Shown: positions 43,182 through 51,953 of the stretch, in pieces
Layout: each line of letters starts with the position of its first letter
Numbering within the stretch: the first letter of the stretch is position 1
Assembly: GCF_014041915.1 (NCBI RefSeq)
Contig: NZ_CP059472.1
Coordinates: 930,001-994,000, forward strand
Direction: 5' to 3'
From: Marnyiella aurantia
GTDB lineage: Bacteria; Bacteroidota; Bacteroidia; Flavobacteriales; Weeksellaceae
DNA length: 64,000 nucleotides
Notes under the pieces: model-generated
Databases searched by the model: none
The model's input: only the letters and a program-made list of their open reading frames with translations
Told to the model about the DNA's origin: nothing
Position numbers and translations under genes: made by a program

Positions 43182-43712
43182 TCAGATTTCATTCTGTTCA
43201 GATTCAAGTGCTCCCAGATAGAAAAGACCATAACACGTTTCATTCTCTGCAAGTTCCAGATAACCGTCCAGATACCTGATCAGGCCCGGCGAACTCCAAT
43301 AGCAGCCTATAGTATTAGCGGTACAGGTCAGATACATATTCTGCACTCCCATTGCCACCGCAGCAATCTCCTCCCATTCCGGTACCAAACCACTGAACGC
43401 CACCGAAATACTGATAATGGCACCGGCTTTATTTACCTTGGCAGGTATATCGTCATATTTTTTCTGAAGGAATGAAGCGGGCGCTGTTGTTTCACGGTAA
43501 ATCTCAGCAAGTTTAATCCCAAGATCATTCTTGGCTTCATCGGTAAACACGCGGAAACGCCATGGTTTCGTCCTTTTGTGATTAGGAACGAACTTCGCCG
43601 AATCCAGTATGGACTGAAGCACGCCCGGTGAAAGAGTTTCCCCGGTGTAATCTTTTGGAAAAGTGCTTTTCCGTGATTCTATGATCTCTTTTAATATCTG
43701 ACTTTTATCCAT
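43182..43712 (-). CDS. Nitroreductase family protein
   Basis: 176 residues. FMN-binding pieces: the N-terminal IIESRKSTFPKDYTG (RRS-like), LDSAKFVPNHKRTKPWRFRVF (APSxxNxQPW equivalent), AAVAMGVQNMYLTCTANTIGCYWSSP and the C-terminal CYGLFYLG. It is a flavin NAD(P)H-dependent oxidoreductase of unknown substrate. The promoter box ends four bases before the ATG. Confidence 0.85.
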   Translation of the reverse strand: MDKSQILKEIIESRKSTFPKDYTGETLSPGVLQSILDSAKFVPNHKRTKPWRFRVFTDEAKNDLGIKLAEIYRETTAPASFLQKKYDDIPAKVNKAGAIISISVAFSGLVPEWEEIAAVAMGVQNMYLTCTANTIGCYWSSPGLIRYLDGYLELAENETCYGLFYLGALESEQNEI

Positions 43713-43716
43713 CAGA

Positions 43717-43724
43717 CAAAATTA
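43717..43724 (-). promoter_or_regulatory. Promoter -7 box TAATTTTG of the nitroreductase gene
   Basis: Exact TAnnTTTG on the minus strand, four bases before the ATG. Confidence 0.6.
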
Positions 43725-43775
43725 GTGAACTTTTACCGACAGGGATGTATGAAAGAAAAGGAGTTTTGCGTCACT

Positions 43776-44225
43776 TTACAACACCTCTTCAATACGCTGG
43801 TGAATATTGTTAAGGGTAAACTCATCCCCCGCTTTCTTGCCCTTCATGATTTGCGCCATCGGGCTTTTTTCTGAAATTGCGTAAAACCGGTCACCTTCAA
43901 AAAAGAATTCACCCACTGAAACTGAAATATAAAATCTGGCCTTATTGGTGATGACAAGTGAACCCACACCTGCAGCTACCGTTCCTTTGTTAAGGACACG
44001 CTGCATTTCGCGCTGCATACTTTTAAGGGCAGCCATCTGACGGTCCAGATGGTAAATCTCGCTTTGAATTTCTTCCCGTATGGAATCATACTTACTTGTT
44101 TTCTTAATGTCGCGGCTGGCTTCCAGCGTGAAATTCAGGTAAAATTCAAGAGTCTTCACCTTGCCGGACAGCATTTCCTGCACATACGTACGCAACTCAT
44201 TTTTGTTGTAAACAGCCTTCTGCAT
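43776..44225 (-). CDS. GreA/GreB-like protein
   Basis: 149 residues. The N-terminal part is a helical hairpin (VKTLEFYLNFTLEASRDIKK, EIQSEIYHLDRQMAALKSMQREMQRVL). The C-terminal part has the FKBP-like Gre domain: GSLVITNKARFYISVSVG, FYAISEKSPMAQIMKGKKAGDEFTLN. The SP(x)AxxxxGKKxGDE phrase is the Gre C-terminal signature. It may rescue or regulate RNA polymerase; the acidic tip residues of true GreA are not obvious, so it could be a regulator rather than a cleavage factor. Confidence 0.75.
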   Translation of the reverse strand: MQKAVYNKNELRTYVQEMLSGKVKTLEFYLNFTLEASRDIKKTSKYDSIREEIQSEIYHLDRQMAALKSMQREMQRVLNKGTVAAGVGSLVITNKARFYISVSVGEFFFEGDRFYAISEKSPMAQIMKGKKAGDEFTLNNIHQRIEEVL

Positions 44226-44314
44226 AAAAAAACATCAATACAGCAGTCATCCGTAATCGGAATCTCACCAGTTAAAATTAATCCTTTTTAAAACAAAAAA
44301 TGTGCACTTTTATT

Positions 44315-44764
44315 TTAGAAGCTCAGGCCGCCGTAGCGGAAAAAACTGCCGACAATAAGCATCAGGATCCCAATCACCGTTACACAGATGATGTGAAAAG
44401 CCATAACAGGCAGGGTTCGGGTACTTAGCTTCGGGAGTACAAAGATATTGGCGCTTAATGCAAAAAGTATGGTCGTGAAAAGCAAAGTGAGCTTTACCGA
44501 AACGGCAGTTTCTACAGGATTTGCAAAATGAAACCACTGCGACACATCAACCCCAAACTGGTATGCCATCCAAATTCCTGTGACTACCATTATCAGTAGT
44601 GCGGGAATACCGATCTTTTCATATTTTCTTTCGAAAGCGAGCAGGAGTTCAGGATCACGCTTCTTCAGGACTTCAGGAAGGATACCCAAAGCAAGTACAA
44701 GGTGTCCGCCTACCCAAACGGCGGCACCGAGCAGATGTAAAATTAAAAGGAAATGATGCGACAT
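44315..44764 (-). CDS. CopD-family membrane protein
   Basis: 149 residues, four TM helices. The CopD pattern is LHLLGAAVWVGGHLVLAL at the N-terminus and KLTLLFTTILFALSANIFV; conserved His residues lie in helix 1 and in MAFHIICVTVIGILM. The family is linked to copper or haem at the inner membrane. It stands alone with its own promoter. Confidence 0.82.
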   Translation of the reverse strand: MSHHFLLILHLLGAAVWVGGHLVLALGILPEVLKKRDPELLLAFERKYEKIGIPALLIMVVTGIWMAYQFGVDVSQWFHFANPVETAVSVKLTLLFTTILFALSANIFVLPKLSTRTLPVMAFHIICVTVIGILMLIVGSFFRYGGLSF

Positions 44765-44768
44765 TCTG

Positions 44769-44776
44769 CAAAGTTA
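44769..44776 (-). promoter_or_regulatory. Promoter -7 box TAACTTTG of the copD-like gene
   Basis: Exact TAnnTTTG on the minus strand, four bases before the ATG. Confidence 0.6.
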
Positions 44777-44829
44777 CATGCTGTAGATTAAAGTAGGTAT
44801 GACCAGAATCATAGCCAGCAGACGGTATT

Positions 44830-45348
44830 TTATTTTTCTGAAAGCTGCTTCAGTGTTTCAAGACCGCTACCGTAGGACTTATCCATCTGGCCGTCCATAA
44901 AAATGGACATCAGGTTCATCGGATAGTCCAGTTCGCAGTCCATATCCCAGGTCACTTTGGTGGTACTTCCCTGCGGAGTTAATATGATATTGGATGTAGC
45001 ATCACTTTCAAAAGGTCTGGAAAAAAGCATCTTTGTGCTCTGTTTTTGGTTAGGCACCAATGCGGTAATGATATGACAACCCGCGCCGGCATCATCGTTT
45101 CCATCCCAACAATACTGGTCACCCAGCTGTCCGCTGTTCCCGGAATAATCAATTTTCATATTCGGATCCAGCTTCATCCAGGGATTCCAGTTATTGAAAG
45201 ATCTCATCGAACTGATGTTTTGGTATACTTTTTCGGCAGGAGCGTTTATGGTAATTGATTTTTCAAAATGGTAATCTTTGCCAATGGCAAACATGACAAT
45301 AAGAAGGACAGCCAGGATGGCCACGATGATCTTCAGGAAAGTTTTCAT
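44830..45348 (-). CDS. SRPBCC (START-like) family protein
   Basis: 172 residues. An N-terminal membrane anchor or signal FLKIIVAILAVLLIVMFAIG is followed by an SRPBCC domain: HFEKSITINAPAEKVYQNISSMRSFNNWNPWMKLD, GCHIITAL, TKVTWDMDCELDYPMNLM. The fold binds hydrophobic ligands; the role is unknown. Divergent from the M3 peptidase gene. Confidence 0.85.
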   Translation of the reverse strand: MKTFLKIIVAILAVLLIVMFAIGKDYHFEKSITINAPAEKVYQNISSMRSFNNWNPWMKLDPNMKIDYSGNSGQLGDQYCWDGNDDAGAGCHIITALVPNQKQSTKMLFSRPFESDATSNIILTPQGSTTKVTWDMDCELDYPMNLMSIFMDGQMDKSYGSGLETLKQLSEK

Positions 45349-45365
45349 AGTTGATTAGTTTAACA

Positions 45366-45373
45366 CAAATGTA
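45366..45373 (-). promoter_or_regulatory. Promoter -7 box TACATTTG of the SRPBCC gene
   Basis: Exact TAnnTTTG on the minus strand, 17 bases before the ATG. Confidence 0.6.
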
Positions 45374-45449
45374 AAATTATTATTTTGAGTATTTTTACCT
45401 CGAAAAGCATGTTACAGCTTATTAATTCTATTAAATTAAGATTTATACA

Positions 45450-47465
45450 ATGAAGAACCCTTTGTCAGAACCCTTCCAAACCATACACTCCTCAGCACCG
45501 TTTGCCGAAATTAAAGAAGAACATTTTTTACCTGCGTTTCAGGAACTCATAAAAACCTCCGAAGAGGAAATAAACGGAATCCTTAACAATGATGCTGAAC
45601 CCACATTTGAAAATGTCATTGAAGCCCTATCCTATTCCGGAAAGCAGTTGGATGTGGTTTCGGGAATTTTCTTCAACCTGAATTCGGCGGAAACAAATGA
45701 TGAAATCCAGAAGATTGCCCAGGAAGTATCACCAATGTTGACTGAATATTCGGCAAGAATATCGCAGAATGAAGTCCTTTTTGAAAAGATTAAAAAAGTC
45801 TATGATGAAAAGGAAAAATATAATCTGGACGAAGAACAGCAGATGCTGCTAAACGACACCTACAAAGGATTTGTACGGAGCGGTGCACTTCTGAATGGTG
45901 CCGACAAGGAAAGATTTAAAGAAATCAGCATTGAACTTTCTAAAAAATCGCTGCAGTTTGGGCAAAATGTATTGGCTGAAACCAATAACTACTTTAAACA
46001 CATCACAGACGAAAATGAGCTCAAAGGCATTCCGGAGGCCATTCTTCAGCAGTACCGTGAAGAAGCAAAATCCCGGGACCTGGATGGATATGTGATCACA
46101 TTGCAGTTCCCCAGCTATCTGCCGGCAATGACCTATGCCGAAAACCGTGACCTCCGAAAGGAACTCGCCCTGGCATACGGCAAGAAATCCTTTAACAATA
46201 ATGAATTTGACAATCAGGAACTTATCCGCGAAATCATAGCGCTGAAGCAGGAGAAAGCCCGTTTGCTTGGATATGCAAATTATTCAGAATTTGTGCTGGA
46301 AGAAAGGATGGCCAAATCACCCGGTCAGGTCTTAAACTTCCTGAACGAACTTCTGGAAAAGGCAAGACCTTATGCTGAAAAAGAGATAGCCGAACTGAAA
46401 GAACTTGCAAAAGCTGACGGGATTGATGAGATGCATAGCTATGACCACAGTTTCTATGCGGAAAAACTTAGGAAAAAGAAATTCGATATTGACGATGAGG
46501 AACTGAAACCTTACTTCCAGCTGGAAAAGGTGGAAGAAGCGGTCTTCACATTGGCGGATAAACTCTTCGGACTTGAATTCAGAGAGACCCACGACGTACA
46601 GAAATATCATGAGGAGGTAAAAACGTATGAGATATTTGAAAACGGCGAATTCAAGGCACTACTGTACACTGACTATTTTCCGCGGAAAGGTAAGAGGGCC
46701 GGCGCATGGATGACGAGTTTCAGAAACCAATACAGAGAAGCAGGCCAAAACATCCGTCCGCATATTTCCGTGGTTTGTAATTTTTCCAAACCAAGCGCAG
46801 AAACACCCAGTTTGCTCACGTTCCAAGAAGTAACAACCCTTTTCCACGAATTTGGTCATGCGCTGCATGGAGTTTTGGCCGATACCACTTACCCTAACCT
46901 GTCGGGAACATCAGTTAAATGGGATTTCGTGGAACTGCCGTCCCAGTTTCTGGAAAACTTCTGCTACGAACCAGACTTCCTGAAAACATTTGCAAGGCAT
47001 TATCAGACGGGCGAAACGCTGCCGGATGATAAAATTCAGAAAATCTCAGACTCCAAGAATTTTATGGAAGGATATCAAACCTTAAGGCAGATTGGCCTGG
47101 GCAAACTGGATATGGCCTATCACAGCACCCCGGAAAAGATTGGTGATGTTAAAACTTTCGAAGTGAAGGAAACCGAGGGAACAAATCTTTACCCGGCAAA
47201 TCCTGAGACAGCTACAAGTCCAGCTTTCTCACACATTTTTCAGGGTGGATATTCCGCAGGATATTATTCCTATAAATGGGCCGAAGTCCTGGATGCGGAT
47301 GCCTTCCAATATTTCAAAGAAAACGGAATCTTCAATCCTGAAACCGCGGCCAAATACCGCCGTTTACTTGCGGCCGGCGGAACAAAAGACCCAATGGAAC
47401 TCTACAAAGAATTTCGCGGAAGCGAGCCAAAAGTAGAAAGTTTACTTAAAAGAGCTTTCGGATAG
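45450..47465 (+). CDS. M3 family oligopeptidase (Dcp/OpdA type)
   Basis: 671 residues. The zinc site HEFGHALHG is at about residues 470-478, with the downstream Glu in FVELPSQFLENF. The C-terminus has SPAFSHIFQGGYSAGYYSYKWAEVLDADAF and LAAGGTKDPMELYKEFRG, typical of oligopeptidase A/dipeptidyl carboxypeptidase. There is no signal peptide, so it is cytoplasmic and degrades short peptides. It is followed by its own terminator. Confidence 0.95.
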   Translation: MKNPLSEPFQTIHSSAPFAEIKEEHFLPAFQELIKTSEEEINGILNNDAEPTFENVIEALSYSGKQLDVVSGIFFNLNSAETNDEIQKIAQEVSPMLTEYSARISQNEVLFEKIKKVYDEKEKYNLDEEQQMLLNDTYKGFVRSGALLNGADKERFKEISIELSKKSLQFGQNVLAETNNYFKHITDENELKGIPEAILQQYREEAKSRDLDGYVITLQFPSYLPAMTYAENRDLRKELALAYGKKSFNNNEFDNQELIREIIALKQEKARLLGYANYSEFVLEERMAKSPGQVLNFLNELLEKARPYAEKEIAELKELAKADGIDEMHSYDHSFYAEKLRKKKFDIDDEELKPYFQLEKVEEAVFTLADKLFGLEFRETHDVQKYHEEVKTYEIFENGEFKALLYTDYFPRKGKRAGAWMTSFRNQYREAGQNIRPHISVVCNFSKPSAETPSLLTFQEVTTLFHEFGHALHGVLADTTYPNLSGTSVKWDFVELPSQFLENFCYEPDFLKTFARHYQTGETLPDDKIQKISDSKNFMEGYQTLRQIGLGKLDMAYHSTPEKIGDVKTFEVKETEGTNLYPANPETATSPAFSHIFQGGYSAGYYSYKWAEVLDADAFQYFKENGIFNPETAAKYRRLLAAGGTKDPMELYKEFRGSEPKVESLLKRAFG

Positions 47466-47472
47466 AAAACTG

Positions 47473-47502
47473 AAGAGACGGCTTGGTGCCGTCTCTTTTT
47501 AT
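47473..47502 (+). terminator. Terminator of the M3 peptidase gene
   Basis: 10-bp stem AAGAGACGGC with GCCGTCTCTT, 5-base loop, then TTTTA. Confidence 0.85.
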
Positions 47503-47521
47503 CTTACAACTGTTCCGAAAA

Positions 47522-48586
47522 TCAGCTTGCCTTTTCGGACGTGTTTAATGTTCTCTTACGAAGCGCTTCGCTTCGGCTTTTAGCCAGGACAGGAATCGAA
47601 ATAAAGCCCATAACCGCCATAATGACCAACTGCATGGTATGCGAAATAAAGGCATAAGCCAGACCTACAGCAGCACCCTCCTCAAATGATTTGCCTTCCG
47701 AAAGAAAAAGTGCGCCTATTCCGACTTTTAATGCGAAGTGAAAGGCACCTATCCCTCCCGAGGCCGGAATCATCATTCCTAAAGTCCCAACCACGATGAT
47801 GAAAAAGCCGTCAGCCACACCGAATGCCGATGTTTCAGGTAGTGAGAAACATACAAGGTAAGCAGCCAGAAAATAGCAGATCCAGATAGCAAATGAATAG
47901 ATAAAGAAACGTACAGGCTGCTTCAGGCGAAAGATTGACGTTAACCCCTGCAGCAAACCGTCCACAATCTTATAGATCTTCCCGAAGATTGCAATTTTTT
48001 CCAGTGCGGACCGCAATAGAAAGAACAAAACAGCACCTGTGACCCCGACAGTCAATATCAGCCAGATCCAGAAGTTGGAGGATTGGGCCGAGCTGTCATT
48101 GCTCTGGGTAACATGGTTGAAAAACGCAAATATAGCCTCGTATTTAAAGATGAAAGTAAGCAGCAGGAAACCCATCATGCAGATGAGATCTACGATACGT
48201 TCCAGAATAATGGTACCGAAAGACTTATCCACCGGAACCTGTTCCACACCATATAGAGCCGTAGACCGGGCAAGCTCGCCACTACGTGGGATCGTAAGGT
48301 TCATCAGGTAACCAAAAGAAATGGTCCAGAGTGAATTGGAATTCGAAATGCGGTAACCCATAGGTTCCAGCAGCAAATTCCAGCGTATGGCGCGGAACCA
48401 GTAGGCCAGAATACCGAAAACAGCAGCAACAGCTACCCAGAAGTAATTCGCTTTCGCAAAATAACCTTTTATCTCTCCGAAATTAAGACCCCGGAACGCC
48501 AGCCACATAAAAAAAACAGCCACTGCCACCGAGAGGGCAATGGTCAGTATAAGTTTCACAGGATTTTTTTTGATCGATGTTTCCAA
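47522..48586 (-). CDS. Flippase-like LPG-synthase TM-domain protein
   Basis: 354 residues, about eight TM helices. It carries the lysylphosphatidylglycerol-synthase transmembrane/AglD-like pattern: WLAFRGLNFGEIKGYFAKANYFWVAVAAVF, YWFRAIRWNLLLEPMGYRI, LWTISFGYLMNLTIPRSGELARSTALYG and ASGGIGAFHFALKVGIGALFL. No synthase domain is attached. A lipid or polyprenyl-sugar handling role is likely. The start codon is nine bases below the panD stop, so they are co-transcribed. Confidence 0.85.
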   Translation of the reverse strand: METSIKKNPVKLILTIALSVAVAVFFMWLAFRGLNFGEIKGYFAKANYFWVAVAAVFGILAYWFRAIRWNLLLEPMGYRISNSNSLWTISFGYLMNLTIPRSGELARSTALYGVEQVPVDKSFGTIILERIVDLICMMGFLLLTFIFKYEAIFAFFNHVTQSNDSSAQSSNFWIWLILTVGVTGAVLFFLLRSALEKIAIFGKIYKIVDGLLQGLTSIFRLKQPVRFFIYSFAIWICYFLAAYLVCFSLPETSAFGVADGFFIIVVGTLGMMIPASGGIGAFHFALKVGIGALFLSEGKSFEEGAAVGLAYAFISHTMQLVIMAVMGFISIPVLAKSRSEALRKRTLNTSEKAS

Positions 48587-48595
48587 ATAATGAAG

Positions 48596-48946
48596 TTAAG
48601 TTAGAAGGTTGGTATTTTCATCTGGGAACACAATCTTAGGCTGGAAATCACGTGCTTCCTCAGGCGTCATTTGGGCATACGCTATGATGATAATAATGTC
48701 GCCGCGCTGAACTCTCCTTGCCGCAGGGCCATTCAGGCAAACCTCACCGGATTTTCTTTTGCCCTTAATGGCATAAGTGTCAAACCTTTCGCCATTGTTC
48801 ACATTAACGATATATACCCGCTCGCCTACCATAATTCCGGACGCCTCCAGCAAATCCTCATCAATGGTAATGCTTCCTATATAATTAAGATCTGATTCGG
48901 TTACCCGGACACGGTGGATCTTGGATTTAAAAACTTCAATAAGCAT
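48596..48946 (-). CDS. panD: Aspartate 1-decarboxylase
   Basis: 116 residues. It is a pyruvoyl enzyme proenzyme with the self-cleavage site in [18 protein letters not shown] (Gly-Ser at about residues 24-25), then [35 protein letters not shown] and YAQMTPEEA. It makes beta-alanine for pantothenate. The ATG is four bases from the promoter box. Confidence 0.96.
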   Translation of the reverse strand: MLIEVFKSKIHRVRVTESDLNYIGSITIDEDLLEASGIMVGERVYIVNVNNGERFDTYAIKGKRKSGEVCLNGPAARRVQRGDIIIIIAYAQMTPEEARDFQPKIVFPDENTNLLT

Positions 48947-48950
48947 TCTG

Positions 48951-48958
48951 CAAATTTA
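48951..48958 (-). promoter_or_regulatory. Promoter -7 box TAAATTTG of panD
   Basis: Exact TAnnTTTG on the minus strand, four bases before the ATG. The rest of the divergent gap up to the HU promoter (48959-49269) is AT-rich with nothing that I recognise. Confidence 0.65.
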
Positions 48959-49269
48959 TTAATAATTATCAATATAATTCCAAACGGAATATTATCGTAG
49001 AACGCCAACAGATATTGCAATATACTATGGAAACCAGCCGATTAATGTCGATTTGAACGCTCTTATGCCTCATCAGGTAAATAATTAATATGTTTTAGGA
49101 ATTCATAAAACAGTATAAAAAAAGTACAGATAGTTAAAAACATTGTACCTGCGGGCAAGAGACAATTTTCTGATTCGTGCAAACGCTTATAAACCGTCAA
49201 AAGCAATATTATCATTTTTTAAGATTTACCTATCTTTTAATAAATGTTTATTCAATTAATCCTTAAAAA

Positions 49270-49300
49270 TTTGCGCATATTGAATTTTGTTTTATATTTG
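49270..49300 (+). promoter_or_regulatory. Promoter of the HU gene (TTTG - 19 - TATATTTG)
   Basis: Both elements match the Bacteroidota consensus exactly, with the ideal 19-base spacer. The start codon is 43 bases below. Confidence 0.85.
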
Positions 49301-49342
49301 CTTATATAACCAAGTAAATACTAACATTTTAATATTAAAATT

Positions 49343-49627
49343 ATGAACAAGTCTGAACTAATTGAGGCAATGGCAAACGATGCCGGTATCACCAAAGTAG
49401 CAGCTAAAGCTGCATTAGAATCCTTCATGTCTAACGTAATGAACACTTTGCAGCAGAAGGATGGTAAAGTTTCGCTGGTTGGATTCGGAACTTTTTCTGT
49501 AGCTGAAAGAGCTGCAAGACAGGGTATTAACCCAGCAACTAAAAAGCCAATTAACATTGCTGCAAAGAAAGTGGCGAAATTTAAAGCTGGTGCTGACCTG
49601 GCTACTGCTGTTTCCGGAAATAAATAA
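49343..49627 (+). CDS. HU family DNA-binding protein
   Basis: 94 residues. It shows the full HU/IHF pattern: MNKSELIEAMANDAGITKVAAKAALESFM, KVSLVGFGTFSVAERAAR, GINPATKKPINIAAKKVAKFKAG. It bends and compacts DNA. Strong promoter and terminator suggest high expression. Confidence 0.97.
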   Translation: MNKSELIEAMANDAGITKVAAKAALESFMSNVMNTLQQKDGKVSLVGFGTFSVAERAARQGINPATKKPINIAAKKVAKFKAGADLATAVSGNK

Positions 49628-49650
49628 TTTCAGATTATTTAATATACTGA

Positions 49651-49676
49651 AACCTCACCTTAGGGTGAGGTTTTTT
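49651..49676 (+). terminator. Terminator of the HU gene
   Basis: 9-bp stem AACCTCACC with GGTGAGGTT, TTAG loop, then six Ts in total after the stem. Confidence 0.88.
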
Positions 49677-49694
49677 GCTTTTAAGAGTTACAGA

Positions 49695-50339
49695 TTATGG
49701 TGCCAACCGTTTGACGGTCCAGTCAAAATCGGACTGAAAATTATAGATAATCCGGTCGTGCAGGCGGTTAGGTCTACCCTGCCAAAACTCAATTTCATAA
49801 GGTTTGGCCATATATCCACCCCAGTTTTCGGGTCTGGGAATTTCCCTTCCCTCATAAAACTGCTCCAGCGCAGTTAATTTTTCTTCCAAATAGTTTCTAT
49901 CCGGAATGACATCGCTCTGTGGTGATACCACCGCACCCAGTTGGCTTCCACGCGGGCGGGATGCAAAATAACCGTCACTGAGGTTTTCCGGAAGTCTTTC
50001 CAGCTCGGCCTTTATAATTATCTGCCGCTCCAGCGGGGGCCAGAAAAAATGGAGGCAAGCCCGCTTGGTGGATTCAATTGCCTGCCCTTTGCGGCTCTTA
50101 TAATTGGTATAGAAAATAAAACCTTCCCAGGTGTAGGACTTCAGTAGGACCATGCGTGTACGGGGACAGCCGTCGGCTTCAACGGTAGACACCGCCATTG
50201 CGTTGGCCTCGGAGATGCCAGGATGTGCACCTGCATCCACAAACCAGTCGCGGAACTGCTCCATAGGATTCAGTTTTATCTGACTTTCCAGTAATTCGGA
50301 CTGTTCGTAAATTTTCCTTTTATCGTGTAGGTTTTCCAT
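49695..50339 (-). CDS. pdxH: Pyridoxamine 5'-phosphate oxidase
   Basis: 214 residues. FMN and substrate sites: NAMAVSTVEADGCPRTRMVLLKSY, FYTNYKSRKGQAIESTKRACLHFFWPPLERQ, SRPRGSQLGAVVSPQS, and the C-terminal FWQGRPNRLHDRI ... WTVKRLAP, the PdxH signature. It oxidises PNP/PMP to PLP. The frame extends to 50423 into the divergent gene; the Met at 50339 gives the family length. Confidence 0.95.
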   Translation of the reverse strand: MENLHDKRKIYEQSELLESQIKLNPMEQFRDWFVDAGAHPGISEANAMAVSTVEADGCPRTRMVLLKSYTWEGFIFYTNYKSRKGQAIESTKRACLHFFWPPLERQIIIKAELERLPENLSDGYFASRPRGSQLGAVVSPQSDVIPDRNYLEEKLTALEQFYEGREIPRPENWGGYMAKPYEIEFWQGRPNRLHDRIIYNFQSDFDWTVKRLAP

Positions 50340-50348
50340 TATTTTTTC

Positions 50349-50356
50349 TATTTTTG
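50349..50356 (+). promoter_or_regulatory. Promoter -7 box TATTTTTG of yqgE
   Basis: Exact TAnnTTTG on the plus strand, 30 bases before the ATG at 50387. Confidence 0.6.
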
Positions 50357-50386
50357 ATTGAAGCCAAGCTTCAAAAAGAAAATGTG

Positions 50387-50932
50387 ATGAATTCCTACAA
50401 AGGTAAAATTTTAATATCCACACCTGATGTGTCGGGTGATATTTTTTCGAGGTCGGTTGTGCTCATGGTAGACCACAGCGAGAACGGAGCCTTCGGACTT
50501 ATTCTTAATAAAAAGAATGAAGATGTAAGCCGCGGCGTTGCGCAGCTGTTGGGTTTTGACGTTGAAGTTTACGAAGGCGGTCCTGTAGAAAACGATAAAA
50601 CCTTCTTTATTGTAAAAGGCCAGGCAGTTAATGATTATCACCTAAAAATCAACGAAAACTATTATCTGACCGAAGATACCGAAACCATTATTGAGCAACT
50701 GCTCAGTAATCGTTTGGATGTGAATGATGTAAAAGTATTTTCAGGTTACTCCGGTTGGGCAGCCATGCAGCTGGAAGGCGAGGTACAGAGAAAGTACTGG
50801 ACTGTTGTGGACATCTATGACCTGGATTACACACTGTCCAATGACCATAATCTCTGGAAAAAAATCATGCAGAACCTGGGTGGCGAATTCCTGATCTGGG
50901 CCAATGCACCGCAGAATATCTCCCTTAATTAA
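50387..50932 (+). CDS. yqgE: YqgE/AlgH family protein
   Basis: 181 residues. Family motifs: GKILISTPDVSGDIFSRSVVLMVDHSENGAFGLILNK, EGGPVENDKTFFIV, VKVFSGYSGWAAMQLEGEVQRKYW. It is a conserved soluble protein of unclear function, linked to alginate control in Pseudomonas. The frame opens at 50354, inside the promoter, so the Met at 50387 is chosen. It is divergent from pdxH. Confidence 0.92.
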   Translation: MNSYKGKILISTPDVSGDIFSRSVVLMVDHSENGAFGLILNKKNEDVSRGVAQLLGFDVEVYEGGPVENDKTFFIVKGQAVNDYHLKINENYYLTEDTETIIEQLLSNRLDVNDVKVFSGYSGWAAMQLEGEVQRKYWTVVDIYDLDYTLSNDHNLWKKIMQNLGGEFLIWANAPQNISLN

Positions 50933-50956
50933 AGAATACGATAATTATGTTATAAT

Positions 50957-51007
50957 TTAACCAAGCAACGCACAATTTATGTTACATAATTTGCGTTTAG
51001 TTGGTAA
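50957..51007. repeat. Long imperfect inverted repeat below yqgE
   Basis: Arms CCAA-AACGCA-AATTTATG and CATAATT-TGCGTT-TTGG around a TTA centre, about 50 bases in all, with one- to three-base bulges. No T-tract follows at once; a standard terminator comes 13 bases later. Confidence 0.6.
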
Positions 51008-51019
51008 CACATTAAGTAA

Positions 51020-51055
51020 AACCCGGTACCTGACAAAAGTTGGTTACCGGGTTTG
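51020..51055. terminator. Terminator between yqgE and the class IV aminotransferase-like gene
   Basis: Stem AACCCGGTA(A)CC with GGTTACCGGGTT, followed by TTTGTC on the plus strand. The gap is convergent. Confidence 0.65.
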
Positions 51056-51072
51056 TCAATTTCAAAAACTAC

Positions 51073-51882
51073 TTACTGAAACGAACTCTGCCACAGCTCA
51101 ATGATTTGTGCAAAACGTGCGTTTGTAAAGGTTTTATTCCGGATTTTCTGAACAGGATAGAGGCCTTTAGAATCTGATACGAGCAAAATTTCTTCAGATT
51201 TCTGACTTTCAAAGGCGATCAGTTCTTCCTCCCGGATCTCGGCAAGTCCATTTTTATGGATAAAGGTGACCAGATTTTCCATCAGAGGTGAAATGTAGGC
51301 CCCTTCCGACTGTTTCGGTATCTTAATTATTTTACCCTCCAGAAACAACAGGTTTCCTGATACCGTGCGGGCAATACGTTTATGAGGATTCAGCAGGATT
51401 ACATCGTCCAGATCATTATCGCGGGCGTAAATCTCCGCATAAATATTCTCCGGGCAATGAACTCTGATGTTGCTCAGCAAATGGGTGTTTACGCTGATTT
51501 CCTTAATGAGATCCAGCTCTATTCCTCCGTGAAGCTGCAGCACATCACCGCATGTTTCGACATCTAAGTGGAAAGCCACAGGCACTTTGTCAATTTTTTC
51601 TGTACCGCTTTGGCGGTAAACCATCATATGAACGGAGGCATCATGAATTCCCCGCTGCAGTGTGTTCTCCGTTAAGATATTCTGGAAGAAATCCAGTGTA
51701 TAACCAAGGGGTATGTTCATCCGCATCTTGCGCATTGAGGCCATCAGGAAAAAATAGCATTCTTCGGCCATGATCAGCTGTCCGTTGCGCACGAAAAAAG
51801 TAACCTTTACCGCATCACCATGCAGGAACGCACGGTTTACCGGTGAATCATTAACAGGGAGCAAAGGTGTATTTTGAATCAT
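51073..51882 (-). CDS. Aminotransferase class IV-like protein, catalytic Lys apparently replaced
   Basis: 269 residues from the Met at 51882. The fold is that of class IV PLP enzymes (PabC/IlvE/DAT): VNRAFLHGDAVKVTFFVRNGQL (usual DxxFxGxxxFET region), LDDVILLNPHKRIARTVSGNLLFLEG (DEAlLLN..G.v.E...sNlFf) and EGAYISPLMENL. The Lys expected in the sxxKxxN..y phrase is Arg here (about residue 140, LLSNIRVHCPEN), and the usual Glu before the NLF motif is Thr. It may be inactive or have another role. It forms a pair with the START-like gene upstream on the same strand. Confidence 0.8.
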   Translation of the reverse strand: MIQNTPLLPVNDSPVNRAFLHGDAVKVTFFVRNGQLIMAEECYFFLMASMRKMRMNIPLGYTLDFFQNILTENTLQRGIHDASVHMMVYRQSGTEKIDKVPVAFHLDVETCGDVLQLHGGIELDLIKEISVNTHLLSNIRVHCPENIYAEIYARDNDLDDVILLNPHKRIARTVSGNLLFLEGKIIKIPKQSEGAYISPLMENLVTFIHKNGLAEIREEELIAFESQKSEEILLVSDSKGLYPVQKIRNKTFTNARFAQIIELWQSSFQ

Positions 51883-51953
51883 TTCAGTATATTTTATAAA
51901 AAACAAAATGAACGATCGCTCGTCCATAGTTTTTCAGTTATTTGAATATTGTT

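Noticed and set aside
48959-49269. Small RNA or riboswitch in the panD-HU gap
   Set aside because: AT-rich sequence without a convincing conserved stem or terminator; nothing could be supported.
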